NCBI GenBank assembly: GCA_963920575.1
Contig: OY986971.1
Span: forward strand, 20,078,492-20,142,491
Source of the DNA: Narthecium ossifragum
Lineage: Eukaryota > Streptophyta > Magnoliopsida > Dioscoreales > Nartheciaceae
DNA length: 64,000 nt
Direction of reading: 5' to 3'
Shown: piece after piece, positions 36,601 through 46,619 of the stretch
Position numbering within the stretch: the stretch's first letter is position 1
Layout: each line of letters opens with the position of its first letter
Notes under the pieces: generated by a model
Database searches by the model: none
The model's input: the letters and a program-made list of their open reading frames with translations, nothing else
Told to the model about the DNA's origin: nothing
Program-made: the position numbers and the translations under genes

Positions 36601-39470
36601 AGGAAAGCGACAGGGCACGAAGGTGTATTCAGCTTACGAGAGGAATGCTCGTAAAAAGATCCGGCTCATTTGGCCCATATGGTGCTTCTGTTGTGATGAT
36701 CTAGTATACGTATAACTTGATGCATTCATAGGTTACTAGCATCAGCACAAAATAAATCCAACAAACCCTGTTGCTTTTTGTGGCCGCTATGTGGGGGAGC
36801 TTCTATTAGCAAGAAGTTTTCTACCAGACAACACTGTAATTGCCACAAAATGCGAAATGGTCATAGCTATGCAGATTCCTTCAGGTAAACCAGTTCATAG
36901 GGAGAGTTGGTTTGCTTATCTACTCTACTTTCATGATATGGCTTGTTCTTTAGCGTATTCTGAATGAGATGTGAATCCTGAACATCTACCTGAGAGCTTC
37001 GCAGTGATAATTAGCTCATTGACAAATTAATTTGATCATCTAGAAAAAAGTAAGGTTAAAGAGGAGCTGGAGTCAGTTTAATCCTATGATAACGCCAGAA
37101 TCATGTGTCTTGGTTTATTCTCTTACTATGAAAGCAATTTAATGCAGGCCTAGAAAAACTATCCTTCCGATAACCGCATAGCTACTTCTTTCGAATTTGG
37201 ATTCATATTGGACGAGTCTGTAGTTGTTTGTTTTAACATTAAAATAACTTTCGGTTTGGAAGGTATCCTTTCCCCCATAGAGTACGATTAGTGGATTATA
37301 GCTATGGACATGCCATTGGAAGACCCTTTCTTATTCTTCATGACACATGCAACACACAAATTTCTTGTTCTGAGAATGTGCTAGCCATTAAACCAACCTG
37401 AGTTATACAAAAGGACAAAAACTATCTCCAAGATGGTTCATATGTCATACTAAACTTTTGACGGGCTGATTTGCAATAAGTTACATGTGCCAAAAACAAA
37501 GACAGTACACATGATATTTGGAACAGAAGACTCTTTGATTATCAAGATACTGATTGTCTAATTTGTTTTGAGACAGCTATGCTATTGGTGGTCTTGCAGG
37601 CGGTGAAGATAAAGACTCTTTTTGGCGTGTTGTTGCACAGTGTACTGCTGCATTGCCTGAAGATAAACCACGCTATGTGATGGTGCAGATTTTATACCAC
37701 ATTTGATGCAGTACTCCCTTCAGAACACACTGAAATTTGCTACTGACATGTCATGTTTGCTTTGTATTTCAGGGTGTTGGTTATCCACTTGACATTCTAG
37801 TTTGCAGCGCTTTAGGTGCTGATATGTATGATTGTGTTTATCCTACACGTACTGCCCGATTTGGCACTGCCCTTGTACCAGAGGTCATTCCTAATTCCTT
37901 TATGCTCAATAGTTTACCCTTGTGGTCGATATACTGCAAGCATTCTGTGACGGCTTCCCATATTATGAAGGCATGCGATTAATATAGAAATGCAAGAATA
38001 GTAGTCTTCTAAAAAGGTTCAGATCATTTCTGTAATAGTTTATTATGACAATCCTTATGTCTTACTCAGGGAGTTCTGAAGCTAAAACACCAAGCTATGG
38101 CCAATGATGAACGTCCCATTGATTCGACATGCTCATGTATGGTAGGTCTGAGTAGAACTTACGATGGTGTAAATGAATGCTTGTTGGGATATTAAAGTCC
38201 TTTGTCTTGTATATTAATTCTGCAGGTATGTAAGAATTATACGCGAGCTTATATACATAGCCTTGTCACAAGAGATGCTATGGGCTCCCAACTTCTATCT
38301 TATCATAACTTATCCTATATGATGAGAGTAAGTCCGTCATATCACTGACGCTATTTTCTGCACTAAGCCATTAATAATGGGCTATTCATATTCATTTAAT
38401 TGCAGCTCAGCAAGGACCTGCATTTGTCCATAAAAGAAGGGCGATTTCCGGAGTATGTGCATGTTTGTTTAGTTCCTTTTTTTTGTTCCTAAGTACATTA
38501 TTGGGTGATGCATTTAATTCGTGAGACAACTATTGTCTTCACAGCTGAATTTTAATTTTAATTTTTTGTTGTTTATGTTCTTGTGAACCCAGGTTTGTGC
38601 GAAATTTCCTACGTATACAGGTAACAGTAAATAATCTATCATGAGAGAAGTTGACCTTTTTGTTAGTCATAAACTATTTATTATTATGTCTACTAGTGAG
38701 CTTTACTAGGTCGTGATCCTAGGAGAATGGTAATTACCCCCGTAATTAACCTACTTTTCCTTGTGAGATAATGAACATCGGAATGCCCCATTGAGAAGGT
38801 CAGAGAACTCATGGGGATTATTCATGACCATTTTTGACTCGATTCTTATTTTTCAAGCATATTGCCACAACTTTGAAAATTCTCAGTTTAGGTTCAGATT
38901 ATAGTTTCTCCATTTGGACGAAATCAACATCATTTTCATGTAAATCTGAGTGACAGGGAATATGCCTGCCATCCATATTTTTTTGGTCCTTTCCACTTCA
39001 ACTTATTGCTTGTAATGCCCTTCTCTTCATTCCTTCAGGATCTGATTCAGCTCGCAACCTCCCTGTCCCTGTTTCCTTTTTATGTTATCAAGAATAGTGC
39101 TCACAGTTAAGAGGAGTATATGTTTCAGACCAGAACATGCAAGCCAAGTAATTAAAAATTGAGGCCCCGACACGCAATGCCATTCTTTTCCCATCTTGGT
39201 TTGAAAATATGGGCCCATTTGCAGTCCTTGTGAAACACCAGGGATAGGCTTTTCCTGATCATGTTTTTAAGCTGCACACAGTAATTCCCAAATACAATCT
39301 TTTTGTTTTCCTTGCATGACTACATAACAGTGGGAGTATCCTAAATTTTGCAGTTTCCCAAGGGTGACGTCCCGCAATGGGTCCGCAACGCTATGGAGGT
39401 TGCTGGTATTGACATAGCTGCTTGCCTTGCTCCGCGCTCATCACCACAAAATGAACTGGAGGTGTCGTGA
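12732..39470 (+). CDS. QTRT1: Queuine tRNA-ribosyltransferase catalytic subunit (15 exons)
   Basis: Exchanges guanine-34 for queuine in the GUN anticodons of tRNA Tyr, His, Asn and Asp. Plants cannot make queuine and salvage it. Coding exons: 12732-12749, 13058-13151, 14354-14532, 15547-15597, 28464-28520, 34892-35012, 35474-35540, 35688-35729, 37577-37682, 37773-37883, 38070-38141, 38226-38327, 38406-38452, 38593-38620, 39354-39470. All junctions are GT-AG and in phase, giving 1212 nt (403 aa), the usual eukaryotic length. The start [16 protein letters not shown] fits the family. TDSGGFQ contains D91 (general base); GGLAGGE is the base-recognition loop; [13 protein letters not shown] carries the nucleophile, D265. 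Zinc ligands are C303, C305, C308 and H333. The first exon codes only six residues. Several short uORFs lie in the leader (12425-12731). Exon boundaries are inferred from homology and splice sites; no transcript was available. Confidence 0.95.
14784..14926 (-). mobile_element. tRNA-derived SINE with perfect 19-bp target duplication
   Basis: A 143-bp insertion in TGT intron 3 is flanked by identical 19-bp copies of GTTCTAAATATGAATTTCT (14765-14783 and 14927-14945). A T run at its left end is the poly(A) tail read on the other strand. On the - strand it begins AGCCCTTGAGTTGCTCAAG, with a box-A-like CAAGTGGTAGTAGCCC and a box-B-like GGGTTCTAAACTCC, as in tRNA-derived SINEs. It has no coding capacity. 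Confidence 0.9.
17253..17846 (-). pseudogene. Viral coiled-coil / capsid N-terminal region remnant
   Basis: A 197-codon open frame downstream of the movement protein in viral sense. It is rich in K, E and hydrophobic heptads (for example [20 protein letters not shown]), which suggests a coiled coil. The last dozen codons run through a sequence resembling the viral primer-site region and into flanking host DNA, so the end is a junction artefact. Further related sequence extends to ~18100 with stops. No catalytic motif is visible; the role is inferred only from its position between movement and capsid regions. Confidence 0.6.
18380..19096 (-). pseudogene. Viral movement protein region (30K superfamily)
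   Basis: A 238-codon open frame, the first after the primer site in viral sense. Central features such as [30 protein letters not shown] and [20 protein letters not shown] are characteristic of caulimovirid 30K-type movement proteins, which act at plasmodesmata. The frame itself is intact over this stretch, but sequence below 18380 is interrupted by stops before it resumes, so the natural polyprotein is broken. Classed as a pseudogene because of its context. Confidence 0.85.
19100..20049 (-). other. Viral intergenic region with TATA-like box and tRNA-Met primer site
   Basis: A non-coding stretch between the downstream ORF and the movement protein. On the - strand there is a TATA-like TCTATATAAGGG near 19811-19822 and, further on, the primer sequence TGGTATCAGAGCCATG at 19505-19520, matching plant initiator Met-tRNA. 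By convention this primer site marks nucleotide 1 of such genomes. The sequence just before it (19522-19550 on the + strand) recurs at 17274-17301. Confidence 0.8.
20050..21156 (-). pseudogene. Downstream viral ORF (function unknown), two pieces
   Basis: Two open pieces, 21156-20818 and 20754-20050, read as one protein interrupted by a stop near 20818; the intervening bases continue in aromatic-rich style. It is rich in W and Y ([13 protein letters not shown]) and ends in a G/K/S-rich tail. It follows RNase H and precedes the intergenic region, the place of the second ORF in florendovirus-like genomes. No known catalytic motif is visible. Confidence 0.65.
21153..22640 (-). pseudogene. Viral reverse transcriptase and RNase H, inactivated
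   Basis: RT-like sequence at 22613-22098 ([45 protein letters not shown]) is broken by stops and frame changes. The active-site box that normally carries two adjacent Asp is shortened here to SYDILIFS, so the polymerase could not work. RNase H follows at 21914-21400 ([34 protein letters not shown]). A homopolymeric C/G tract at ~21360-21375 is in the tail. The frame then overlaps the start of the next ORF by 4 bases. Confidence 0.85.
22641..24440 (-). pseudogene. Viral capsid zinc-knuckle region and aspartic protease
   Basis: The open frame 24385-23165 holds a capsid C-terminal region with a very basic stretch and a zinc knuckle ([14 protein letters not shown], near residues 137-150 of the frame), then a K/E-rich linker. 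The protease active site [11 protein letters not shown] lies near 23240-23210, and its tail [11 protein letters not shown] near 23030 in another frame. A linker leads to RT. The frame changes at ~23165 and ~22980 break the polyprotein. The N-terminal capsid part is missing at the right junction. Confidence 0.85.
24486..24628. repeat. AT-dinucleotide / TATATCTCAATAA tandem repeat at viral junction
   Basis: Repeats of TCTCAATAATATATATA, ending in a long (AT)n run. A similar AT-rich tract lies at 17080-17240 on the other side of the viral insert. Endogenous florendovirus-type insertions are known to favour TA-rich simple repeats. Confidence 0.8.
25467..25872. other. Central spacer of the foldback element
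   Basis: About 400 bp between the two inverted arms. No long open frame and no transposase or integrase motif is visible. It contains a few coding-looking but interrupted stretches near 25590-25800. I recognise nothing in it. Confidence 0.5.
28382..28493 (+). repeat. Tandem duplication of the exon-5 splice acceptor of TGT
   Basis: A 56-bp unit (acceptor plus the start of exon 5) is present twice, at 28382-28437 and 28438-28493. The second copy is the real exon (acceptor AG 28462-28463). In the first copy the decoy acceptor AG is at 28406-28407, and the frame reads [13 protein letters not shown] then stops, so using it would truncate TGT. Confidence 0.85.
29167..29998. mobile_element. Mutator-like MITE with long TIRs and GA-rich core
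   Basis: The left end GGGTTATTTACATATTAG and the right end CTAATATGTAGATAACCC are inverted copies; similarity extends ~80 bp inward (ATAACACATTAGTCCC on both). Flanks TTAAAAAAA (29157-29165) and TAAAATAAA (29999-30007) could be an imperfect 9-bp duplication. The core at 29400-29720 is a GAGAGAG tract. There is no coding sequence; the reverse open frame here is a low-complexity shadow. Confidence 0.75.
30165..30360. repeat. Direct repeat with GTTCCGATTTGCCGG motif
   Basis: Two adjacent copies of about 110 bp share GTTCCGTTCCGATTTGCCGG, ACCGATAGG, TCGAGAG and ATTGCGGTC. The unit is GC-rich, unlike the surrounding intron. No gene is recognised. Confidence 0.7.
30545..31339. mobile_element. Harbinger-type MITE (795 bp), TSD TAA
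   Basis: TIRs GGCCACGTTTGGTTGCC (30545-30561) and GGCAACCAAACATGGCC (31323-31339) match at 16 of 17 positions. TAA flanks both ends (30542-30544 and 31340-31342). Inside, GGGAATGGGAATG-type words recur near both ends in inverted orientation. No transposase is present. Confidence 0.88.
31373..31903. mobile_element. Second Harbinger-type MITE (531 bp), TSD TAA
   Basis: TIRs GACCATGTTTGGTTACC (31373-31389) and GGTAACCAAATGCAGCC (31887-31903) with TAA on both sides (31370-31372 and 31904-31906). It is related to, but not the same as, the MITE that ends 33 bp upstream, and shares its GGGAATGGGAATGG subterminal words. Confidence 0.85.
32410..32609. other. Assembly gap of 200 N
   Basis: Exactly 200 unknown bases, probably a placeholder length. 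Open frames running through it are meaningless. Confidence 0.99.
32944..33466. repeat. ~120-bp direct repeat inside the TIR element
   Basis: Copies at 32949-33070 and 33342-33466 share GATCACCGnAACTGG, GTTGAAACACCCTAAATATC and TGTTAACAATATTTTATTC. A third, shorter copy of the first half lies at 33661-33720. Confidence 0.8.
33468..33690 (+). pseudogene. S-locus lectin receptor kinase PAN-domain fragment
   Basis: The frame reads [20 protein letters not shown] then TADVRNGG, the Cys-rich PAN/apple segment of plant G-type lectin S-receptor-like kinases. After a one-frame shift near 33554, the matching continuation is visible ([19 protein letters not shown], a stop, then [12 protein letters not shown]). 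Signal peptide, lectin domains and kinase are absent. It sits in the GC-rich interior of the TIR-bounded element, so it is most likely a captured fragment of a host gene, not a functional gene. Confidence 0.85.
36059..36660. other. GC-shifted insertion-like block in TGT intron 8
   Basis: A block unlike the flanking intron. It includes AATTCACCCTATAATATAAT, then a CT-rich region with repeated AACCCTA words, which resembles the promoter or leader of a gene or LTR. Open frames here carry no domain. No ends or target duplication could be identified. Confidence 0.35.
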
Positions 39471-39986
39471 CGCGGAACAAAACTAATCACCATCGGTTCC
39501 ATATAGATTGTGGAAGTCGAGCAAAACTAATCCCCATCAGTTCCATACAAATTCTTGAAGTTTGCACTTACTGTTCTTCCTTTTCTTTCTGCAGCATATA
39601 TTTTGTCTTTGATATGCTGCCTTTGTGATAGAGACCCTTTTATTTAGTTTGTTCTTCTTTTCCTTTTGTACATTGTATTGATCAATCACATTGCCTTGCA
39701 CAGCTAGTGTCAAAAGCAATGATATGTAGATTCTAGAATTTTGAAAATAGCATTGTGCTATGCAACTATAATCTTCCCTACTGGCGGGAAAAAAAAACTG
39801 CAAGCTTTTTAAGACAAATTGGTAGTTCTTAAATTCATTTATTTGAATTGCAAAGTTAAAACTAGTCTCCAAGGTCCTCCAATGATCACTTGCTGATTAG
39901 TCATTTCACACTCTGTTCAAATCTGATGAATACATATATATGGTTACATGAAAAGTAGTCGTAAACTGCCACTGATGGGAGAAAAG

Positions 39987-40132
39987 CAGCTCAAATGGCC
40001 TCTTATTATGAACACTGGTATAATAACAAAATTATATAAAAGCAGCTCAAATGGCCTCAGTATGCTGACGATACAGAAGTTAAAACTAAGAAATAAGACC
40101 AATAAAGGGTTCATAAGAGGCCATTTGAGCTG
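39987..40132. repeat. Inverted repeat between the convergent TGT and RIBA genes
   Basis: CAGCTCAAATGGCCTCTTAT (39987-40006) has a perfect inverted copy at 40113-40132, and a direct copy of its first 16 bases lies at 40043-40058. Arms and loop together span ~146 bp in the 1.07-kb interval between the two stop codons. A transcript from either strand could fold into a 20-bp stem. Confidence 0.85.
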
Positions 40133-40535
40133 CAGGTTGGAATGTCCCAGAAAGGGGTGATCAGCATTTTGGACACTGGTATGAATAAGATCAGACAGCA
40201 CCAACTTCTGATCAGTCATCTCAAACCAGGAAAATTACTTCAATCATTCACAAAAGCTGCAATGTATGCTTTCTACACTAGGCAAAACGAAATACAACAA
40301 TGTTTGTTTGTAAGTAGACAGCAGTTACAAGAACAAAATTCAGAATGCTCAACAGTAGTTCCTCTATTGAACATTTGGGGAAAGAATCACACCTTTGATT
40401 ATTCAAATCATTAAAATTTCACCCAAAAAGACTACTTCAATTAAATTCTCCCAACTCCAGAAAATGGAAGTTATTGCGAAAAAATTTGAAAATAAGACCT
40501 GATCTTTTTTCGTTGCTCGACTCTGCTGCGCGATA

Positions 40536-43500
40536 TCACGAGGCTTGTTTCTGTCCATCGGGACCACCATTTTCGGTCAAACTGCTCAAATGACCATTGA
40601 ACTCTGATCCATAGATGTGTCCCATCTTTGTTCTTTTAGCCTCCAAATATCTCTTATTCTCCTTTGTAATTGGAGTTAATAGGGGAACCCTTCCAAGTAC
40701 ACTTAGCCCATATCCTTTAAGCCCAGAATACTTTGCAGGGTTGTTGGTCAACAATTTCATTGTTCGGACACCAAGATCATATAATATCTGCAAATGTACA
40801 CAACACCATTAAGAATGGAGAAACCTGATTCCAAGAACTGAAGATGCCAACAGTGCAAAGAAAACAAAAGGCAGAAGAAATGTTCAAAATAGTTACTTGG
40901 CTTATGACATTAACATATTTACTGACAGTCAGAATGAGTACTATTGCAGTAAAATGTCCAGTCGTGAACATTTTCCACATTAGGCGATTGAGAATGGAAC
41001 TAAATGTTATAACTCCGCAGTAGGAAATTTTGTGGGTTCATCCACAGGGCCAACTCCACAGACAAGTTGGTCAAATCAATAAATAATGCTCCAAACAAAG
41101 AAGAAAAAGACGCTTAACATAATAAGAAATGCTCAAAGGTTCAACATACCTGTGCACCAATTCCATATTCACGCGAATCCACTGGCAATCCAAGTTCTTC
41201 ATTGGCTTCGACGGTATCGCGGCCAATATCCTGCAAGTTGTAAGCACGAAGCTTGTGACCCAGGCCAATGCCCCTTCCCTCATGCCCACGAAGGTAAACA
41301 AGTACACCCCTCCCTGCTTTTTCTATCAGCTCCATTGCCAGGGCAAGCTGGTTACCACAATCACATCTGGCTGACCTAAATATGTCTCCTGTGAGGCACT
41401 CAGAATGCACCCTCACTAATATATCTTGTCCATCTCCAATGTCACCCTGTAGAAATTGCATATAAAAGTTTAGTTGCTGACAAGAAAAACGTTACATAGA
41501 CTTATACTAAATAGGCAGGAGGCAATCAGTCTTGACATTAATCCAGCATATAAAAAAAGTGATATTGATTGATTTCTTTCAGAATATATATCCAGAATTA
41601 GTAAAATGACTACTACTTCAGTCTGTTATGACAAAGTTCACTACATATCAACGAGAAAGCATAATTAGGGAGAAAGTTTACTTTAACCATCGCGATATGC
41701 TCCATGCTGTCGATTAGTGAACGATAACAGTAAGCTTGGTAAGAACCCCATGCAAGGGGTAAGTTTGCAATTGAAGCACGCTCTACCAACTTATCTCTCT
41801 TCCTTCTATATCTGCCAAATTACAAGATATTAGGACCACATGTTACTTGAACCTTAAAAAGTGTGCAAACATCTTCTAAAGTCTTCATGCCAAGACATCT
41901 TATAACCTCTCATACGATGGACACCCATTAAATCAGACCAACAGCCTGAATCTCCCAGTGGTATACATCATATCATAAACTTTGACACATTTTTGCCTTT
42001 TAGGCCAATGCAAACTTAACATGCAAGCATGGAAAAGATCTTTCAGAGGAGTCATGAGCTAGAAAAGGCTATATGAATCTCTCACGGATAATGATGATAA
42101 CTTTGAACTTTCAAAGTTATCCCTCAAAGTTGAAACATTAGAAAATTATTTTCTTCTTGTTTTTTTTTTTTGTGAGGGGTGGGGCGTTTTGGGTTGGGGG
42201 GAGGCTATAGGCTAGATTAATCAAGATGAAACAATAGAATGAAATAGAAATTTGAACCACATAAGTCTGGAGAAAATTAGAATTCGAAGACATCAGTTGA
42301 TGAAGAGGAACTTGATACAGAGCAAATTGAAAACAATGGCTAAAAAGAATAATATTAAGGCGGGGTCTGATATGTAAAATGCAGAAGACATGAAAAAATG
42401 CTGATGCATTGTTGATGACTAGTTAAAAAGAAAATCTATAGCAGAACTAGAAGATCTAATAACCAGAGTCCAACAAAGATTTGCATGATTGCCTCATTTT
42501 CAATTGTAAGAAAGGGAATTTCAGCAAGACAACGAAGAATGGTGTTCGCAGAAGTCAAATGCATCACTAATGACATGGCCAATCATATATAGCAAGCAAA
42601 CCAAACTTAAGCAAGATGTGATATGCTGAAGCCACGCTCGATCTACAATGAAGAGACAAATAGAGTTCGGCTTGCTTATAAGCGCAAGTCCTTAAAATCT
42701 GCTCAACCAAAGACATGGAATGAGTCAACGTTGAGTTACTACAACATGGCTTGTGATTTGCCTGTGGAGCAGTTAGGTCGAGTATCTGCCAAACTATACT
42801 AAGTTGGCACATTGAAGTCAAAATGTAACTAGAGTCTTAAAACAATGTTCAACTTGTGGGCACGTTTTTTTTTGTTTCACTCTCTATTTCTCGAGCTTGA
42901 TCCAGGTTCAAGTTCACCTTGTGCCCATATTCTAGGACTCAACATGGGATTGAACATGAATGGCTGCACTTGAATGACATCAAGGTAATCACAAGTTTTC
43001 CTTGTAGTACATATTGCCCAAACCCATGTGGGATACCCAAAGAATGCAGAGCAGCATGTTCAGGAGAAAAGGCGTTTCAGGTAATGGAAAAAAGACATGC
43101 AAAGCAGAACAATTAGGAGATATGAATGAACAACAAACCTAATCAGATCTGCAATTGAAATGATTTTCAAATTCTCCCTCCTTGCAAATTCCCGAAGCTT
43201 TGGTAGCCGAGCCATAGAACCATCATCATCCACTATCTCGCACAAAACTGCAGCAGGGGGCAACCCAGCTAGCATAGTCAGGTCCACAGATGCTTCTGTA
43301 TGTCCTGCTCTTTTCAACACACCCCCTTCCCTGTACTTCAATGGAAAAATATGGCCAGGGCGGTTAAAGTCCTGGGGCTTTGATTCAGGTGATGCAAGAG
43401 CCAAAACCGTCTTTGCTCTATCTTTAGCAGAAACACCAGTTGTCGTGCCTTCTTTAGCATCCTATCAGAAGTCCCATGAGAAGCCATTAGCCCCTGAGGT

Positions 43501-46291
43501 ATCGTCTATTCGTATGAAAATACTATTTGCAAAACAGAGAAATGATGCTCTGATGTCTATGCCAAAGCATAAAAGATTGGTATATCTCTGACATCAAATA
43601 ACAGCACCTGAAAGTGCTCATATGGCTTGGGTTAAGATATTAAGCTGGCAATTCTTGTGAATAACTCATTAGATCCCTTCACTCAGGAAAAAGCGCTACG
43701 AGAACACAGAGTAAAGTTAACACTCATTGCATGCACGCCTTGACAAATTCCAATTAAAACTGGGTAAAGTGGGAAGATTTGAAGTGACTATTTTGTGCCA
43801 TGAAGTTCTATAGGACAAATACTACAAGGATCCTAGAAAATTATCACAATTAGAAGATTTTAGATTAAGATCCTTGCTTCAAATGGTAGAGAACAGAGAT
43901 AAAAGCTAAACATGGTTCAATCAACGCTAAATGCTTTTTCCAATTAGCAATGAGCCCATGGTGGGTAGCGAGCGTCTAAGAGCTACTATTTAATCAACGC
44001 TAAATGCTCATTCCAGCCAGCAATGAGCCCAAAGTGGGTAGCTAAGAGCTAGTATTCAGTCAATGCTAGATGCCCTTTCCAATTAGCAATGAGTCCATGG
44101 TGGGTAGTGAGTGTCTAAGAGCTAGTACCCAAAGCAATACTATTGCAAGAGATCTTAAGCTCAATCATTACAACAGACATAACAAGCTACTACAGGTATC
44201 ACAAGAAAAGATGTGTTAAACTGATTAGCTAAGCGAAGTAGCATTCCCTCGATGCCAAAGCAGCATCATAGCATGTTTATTCACTACGTAATAAAATTCA
44301 GGTGAGTAATGTCCCTGACATACTAGATGTTCCAAGTTCTGACCATAACAAAATGAACGCTCACTTATATCAGCAACAAGATAAGGACATACCACTGAAA
44401 CAGTGAATGCAGTACAAAGCTTTTCCTCGTTCTCCTTATTTGTTACCATCAAAGGAATATCTAACCTCTCAAGATCTTCTCCTATCATGCTCACACACAC
44501 AATCCCAGTCCCGTGGCGTACAATGAAAGCCATCGCCTCAGGCGTTGCCATAGATGCAGCCATTATAAGATCTCCCTCATTTTCTCTGTCTTCATCATCT
44601 ACAACAATCACCAACTGTAAGGATAAATTATGTCAGAGACGAACTCATAAGAAGTAAATAATTGCTGATAAATACCTAATAATTATCATAACTAACCTTG
44701 CCTTCACGAATGTCCTCAACTGCTTCTGAGATCGAGGAGAACCCTTTCGTAGGGCAATCTAAATCAAGTTCATCATTTTCAACAAAAAACACATCATTCT
44801 CTGGAGCCATATCTGCTACAAGGGTTCCAAATGCTACAGCATCTGCTTGAAGCATACAACTGGTAGACATATTACCCTGTTCATTATTAGTACTTTGTGC
44901 CAATAATGAACTATCATTAGCATAGGGTAGGATGTCGCCTTCACCAGATCTTGGCACAGCCCTACAGCAACTGGCTTCTCTGAGAGCAAAATAATATCTT
45001 CTCGGACTGGTTAATGTCAAATTCCTGGCCTTCATTGTCAGTGTAAAAGGATTGGTAAAATCCAATCCTCTGAGCTTCCTGAATTTACTGCATACCCTAG
45101 TTGAATATTTTGTCTAGTTAGCAGTCTTCTCATAAATCAAAAGAAAGGAAAAACAATCAAGAAACATTTTATATACCAAAAAAGGTATAGTAAACATCGA
45201 GGTTAGACATCTCTAAATAAACATAGTAATTGTATGATAAGTCATCTGTAAAGTTGCTTTGTGTATATTATGTTTCAAGTAATATTTTCAGATATTTTTC
45301 CTACATACTTTATGCACAAAACATAGTAGCACAGTCTCATCTTTCATCCCTAAGTACTGATTCAGATATCAACTGTTGGTTGTAAAATTTTGCACTCTGA
45401 ATGTAGTTTCAAACCTGTGAATAAAGGGTTTTTAAATGCATCTCTACCAAATAAAAAAAAACTAGCAAATTAAGAAATGGGAACCAGGGCTCAATTTTTT
45501 GTAAATCAAAGGTCAGGAAGGAATCATTTCCCACTCAAGATATTACTTCCTTCAACGATTGTTTGATTGATAAAGCACTCACAGCTTGATTTTTTTATAG
45601 ACTAGAAATCAAGTCTAAAATCGTAACTACTACTCCCCCCTACACTCTACTTTTCACTAGTATAATCTCGAGAGGAGAATAAAGGAGCTAAATTTCCTAA
45701 ATCCAGAAGAAATTAGAAACAAACAAAGCCAAAAATATAAGTCCCTGCTTCAGCACCCAGCTCTCGTTGGTTGACCAAATTCAAGATAGAAAAAATTGTT
45801 AAGACGAGGTATAATAGACACAAATCCATTCACACCCAAAGGAAATCAGACAGATTAAAGCCAAAACCAATTTAAAAAGTTCCTTTCTTTTCCACTCCGG
45901 GGTCTTCCATAAACCAAATTCAAGATAGAAACAGCTTCAAAAGAGGATACAATAACCATTAACGAACCCCACAAGCATGAACAAAAAACTACCGAAAAGA
46001 TCCATTTTGTCCACATGGGCAGAGATTATTTACTAATAAGAAGACGAAATCAGATTAAAAACATCATATAGAGGAGGAGGCAAGGCGAGAAAAAGAGTAA
46101 AAAGAGCAAAAGTTCCTCTTTTCCCCCCAGATTCATAACTTTCCTCCACCCAATTCACAGAGCCATTCCTTCCCAAACTAGTTTGCTCGAAGAAAGAACA
46201 AAACCGAACGAACGAAACAACGAGACGAGGAAAGCGAGAGAACTCACTGAGGACCAAGGGCGTGAGAGATGGATGCAGACGCATAAGCCAT
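40536..46291 (-). CDS. RIBA1: Bifunctional DHBP synthase / GTP cyclohydrolase II (RIBA), 7 exons
   Basis: Catalyses the two entry steps of riboflavin synthesis in plastids: ribulose 5-phosphate to DHBP, and GTP to the pyrimidine precursor. Exons in transcript order: 46291-46248, 45096-44697, 44614-44393, 43461-43139, 41811-41682, 41446-41150, 40787-40536; total 1668 nt (555 aa), all GT-AG and in phase. The N-terminus [14 protein letters not shown] plus an S/R-rich stretch is a plausible chloroplast transit peptide. DHBP synthase: [10 protein letters not shown] (154-163), [28 protein letters not shown] cyclohydrolase II: HSEC (C390) and CDC (C401, C403) bind zinc; [11 protein letters not shown] is the catalytic region. 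Both domains keep their key residues, as in RIBA1 rather than the degenerate RIBA2/3 forms; the paralogue number is inferred. An Arg (397) replaces the usual Gly before SARCDCG. Confidence 0.95.
43915..44128. repeat. Three-copy tandem repeat in RIBA intron 3
   Basis: Units of about 65-75 bp starting TCAATCAACGCTAAATGC and containing AGCAATGAGCCCATGGTGGGTAG and TCTAAGAGCTA begin near 43917, 43992 and 44057. They lie in the intron between coding exons 3 and 4 of RIBA and do not disturb splice sites. Confidence 0.85.
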
Positions 46292-46400
46292 CCTTCTTCG
46301 TCGCTAACAACTCTCCAATAAAGCTCCGACTCCTCGCTCCAAATCGATATAGGGGTATGTTAGCGGGATATGCGTCCAGATTTGGGATAAATGAGGGGAC

Positions 46401-46406
46401 TTTATA
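46401..46406 (-). promoter_or_regulatory. Possible TATA box of RIBA
   Basis: TATAAA on the - strand, 110 bp upstream of the start codon, with a purine-rich GA repeat just upstream (46411-46430). It would place the transcription start near 46370. No other core promoter motif is evident. Confidence 0.4.
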
Positions 46407-46619
46407 CGCGCGCGAGAGAGAGAGAGACGAAGCCGGTGAGAAAAAGAACGAGAGCGCCTTTCTGGAGACTTTGGAAGGCGGTGCAAGCCCACCGGAATGG
46501 ACCGACACCTTGGATGGACTCTGTCCCAAATAGAGAGGGTCAGCGAGCCGGTTTCGATCGAGTTCGGTCGAGCCAGGTTGAGCAACCTAATCGCGGGTTT
46601 CACTTTACCTCATGCCGTT

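Noticed and set aside
36113..36618. Reverse open frames in TGT intron 8
   Set aside because: No domain or splice support; they lie in a CT-rich insertion-like block.
40536..46291. Operon-like or fused architecture of two separate genes (ribA and ribB)
   Set aside because: Splice phases join all seven exons into one protein; the DHBP synthase/GTP cyclohydrolase II fusion is the normal plant form.
40536..46600. FMN riboswitch near the RIBA gene
   Set aside because: No conserved RFN core was seen, and FMN riboswitches are not known in plants.
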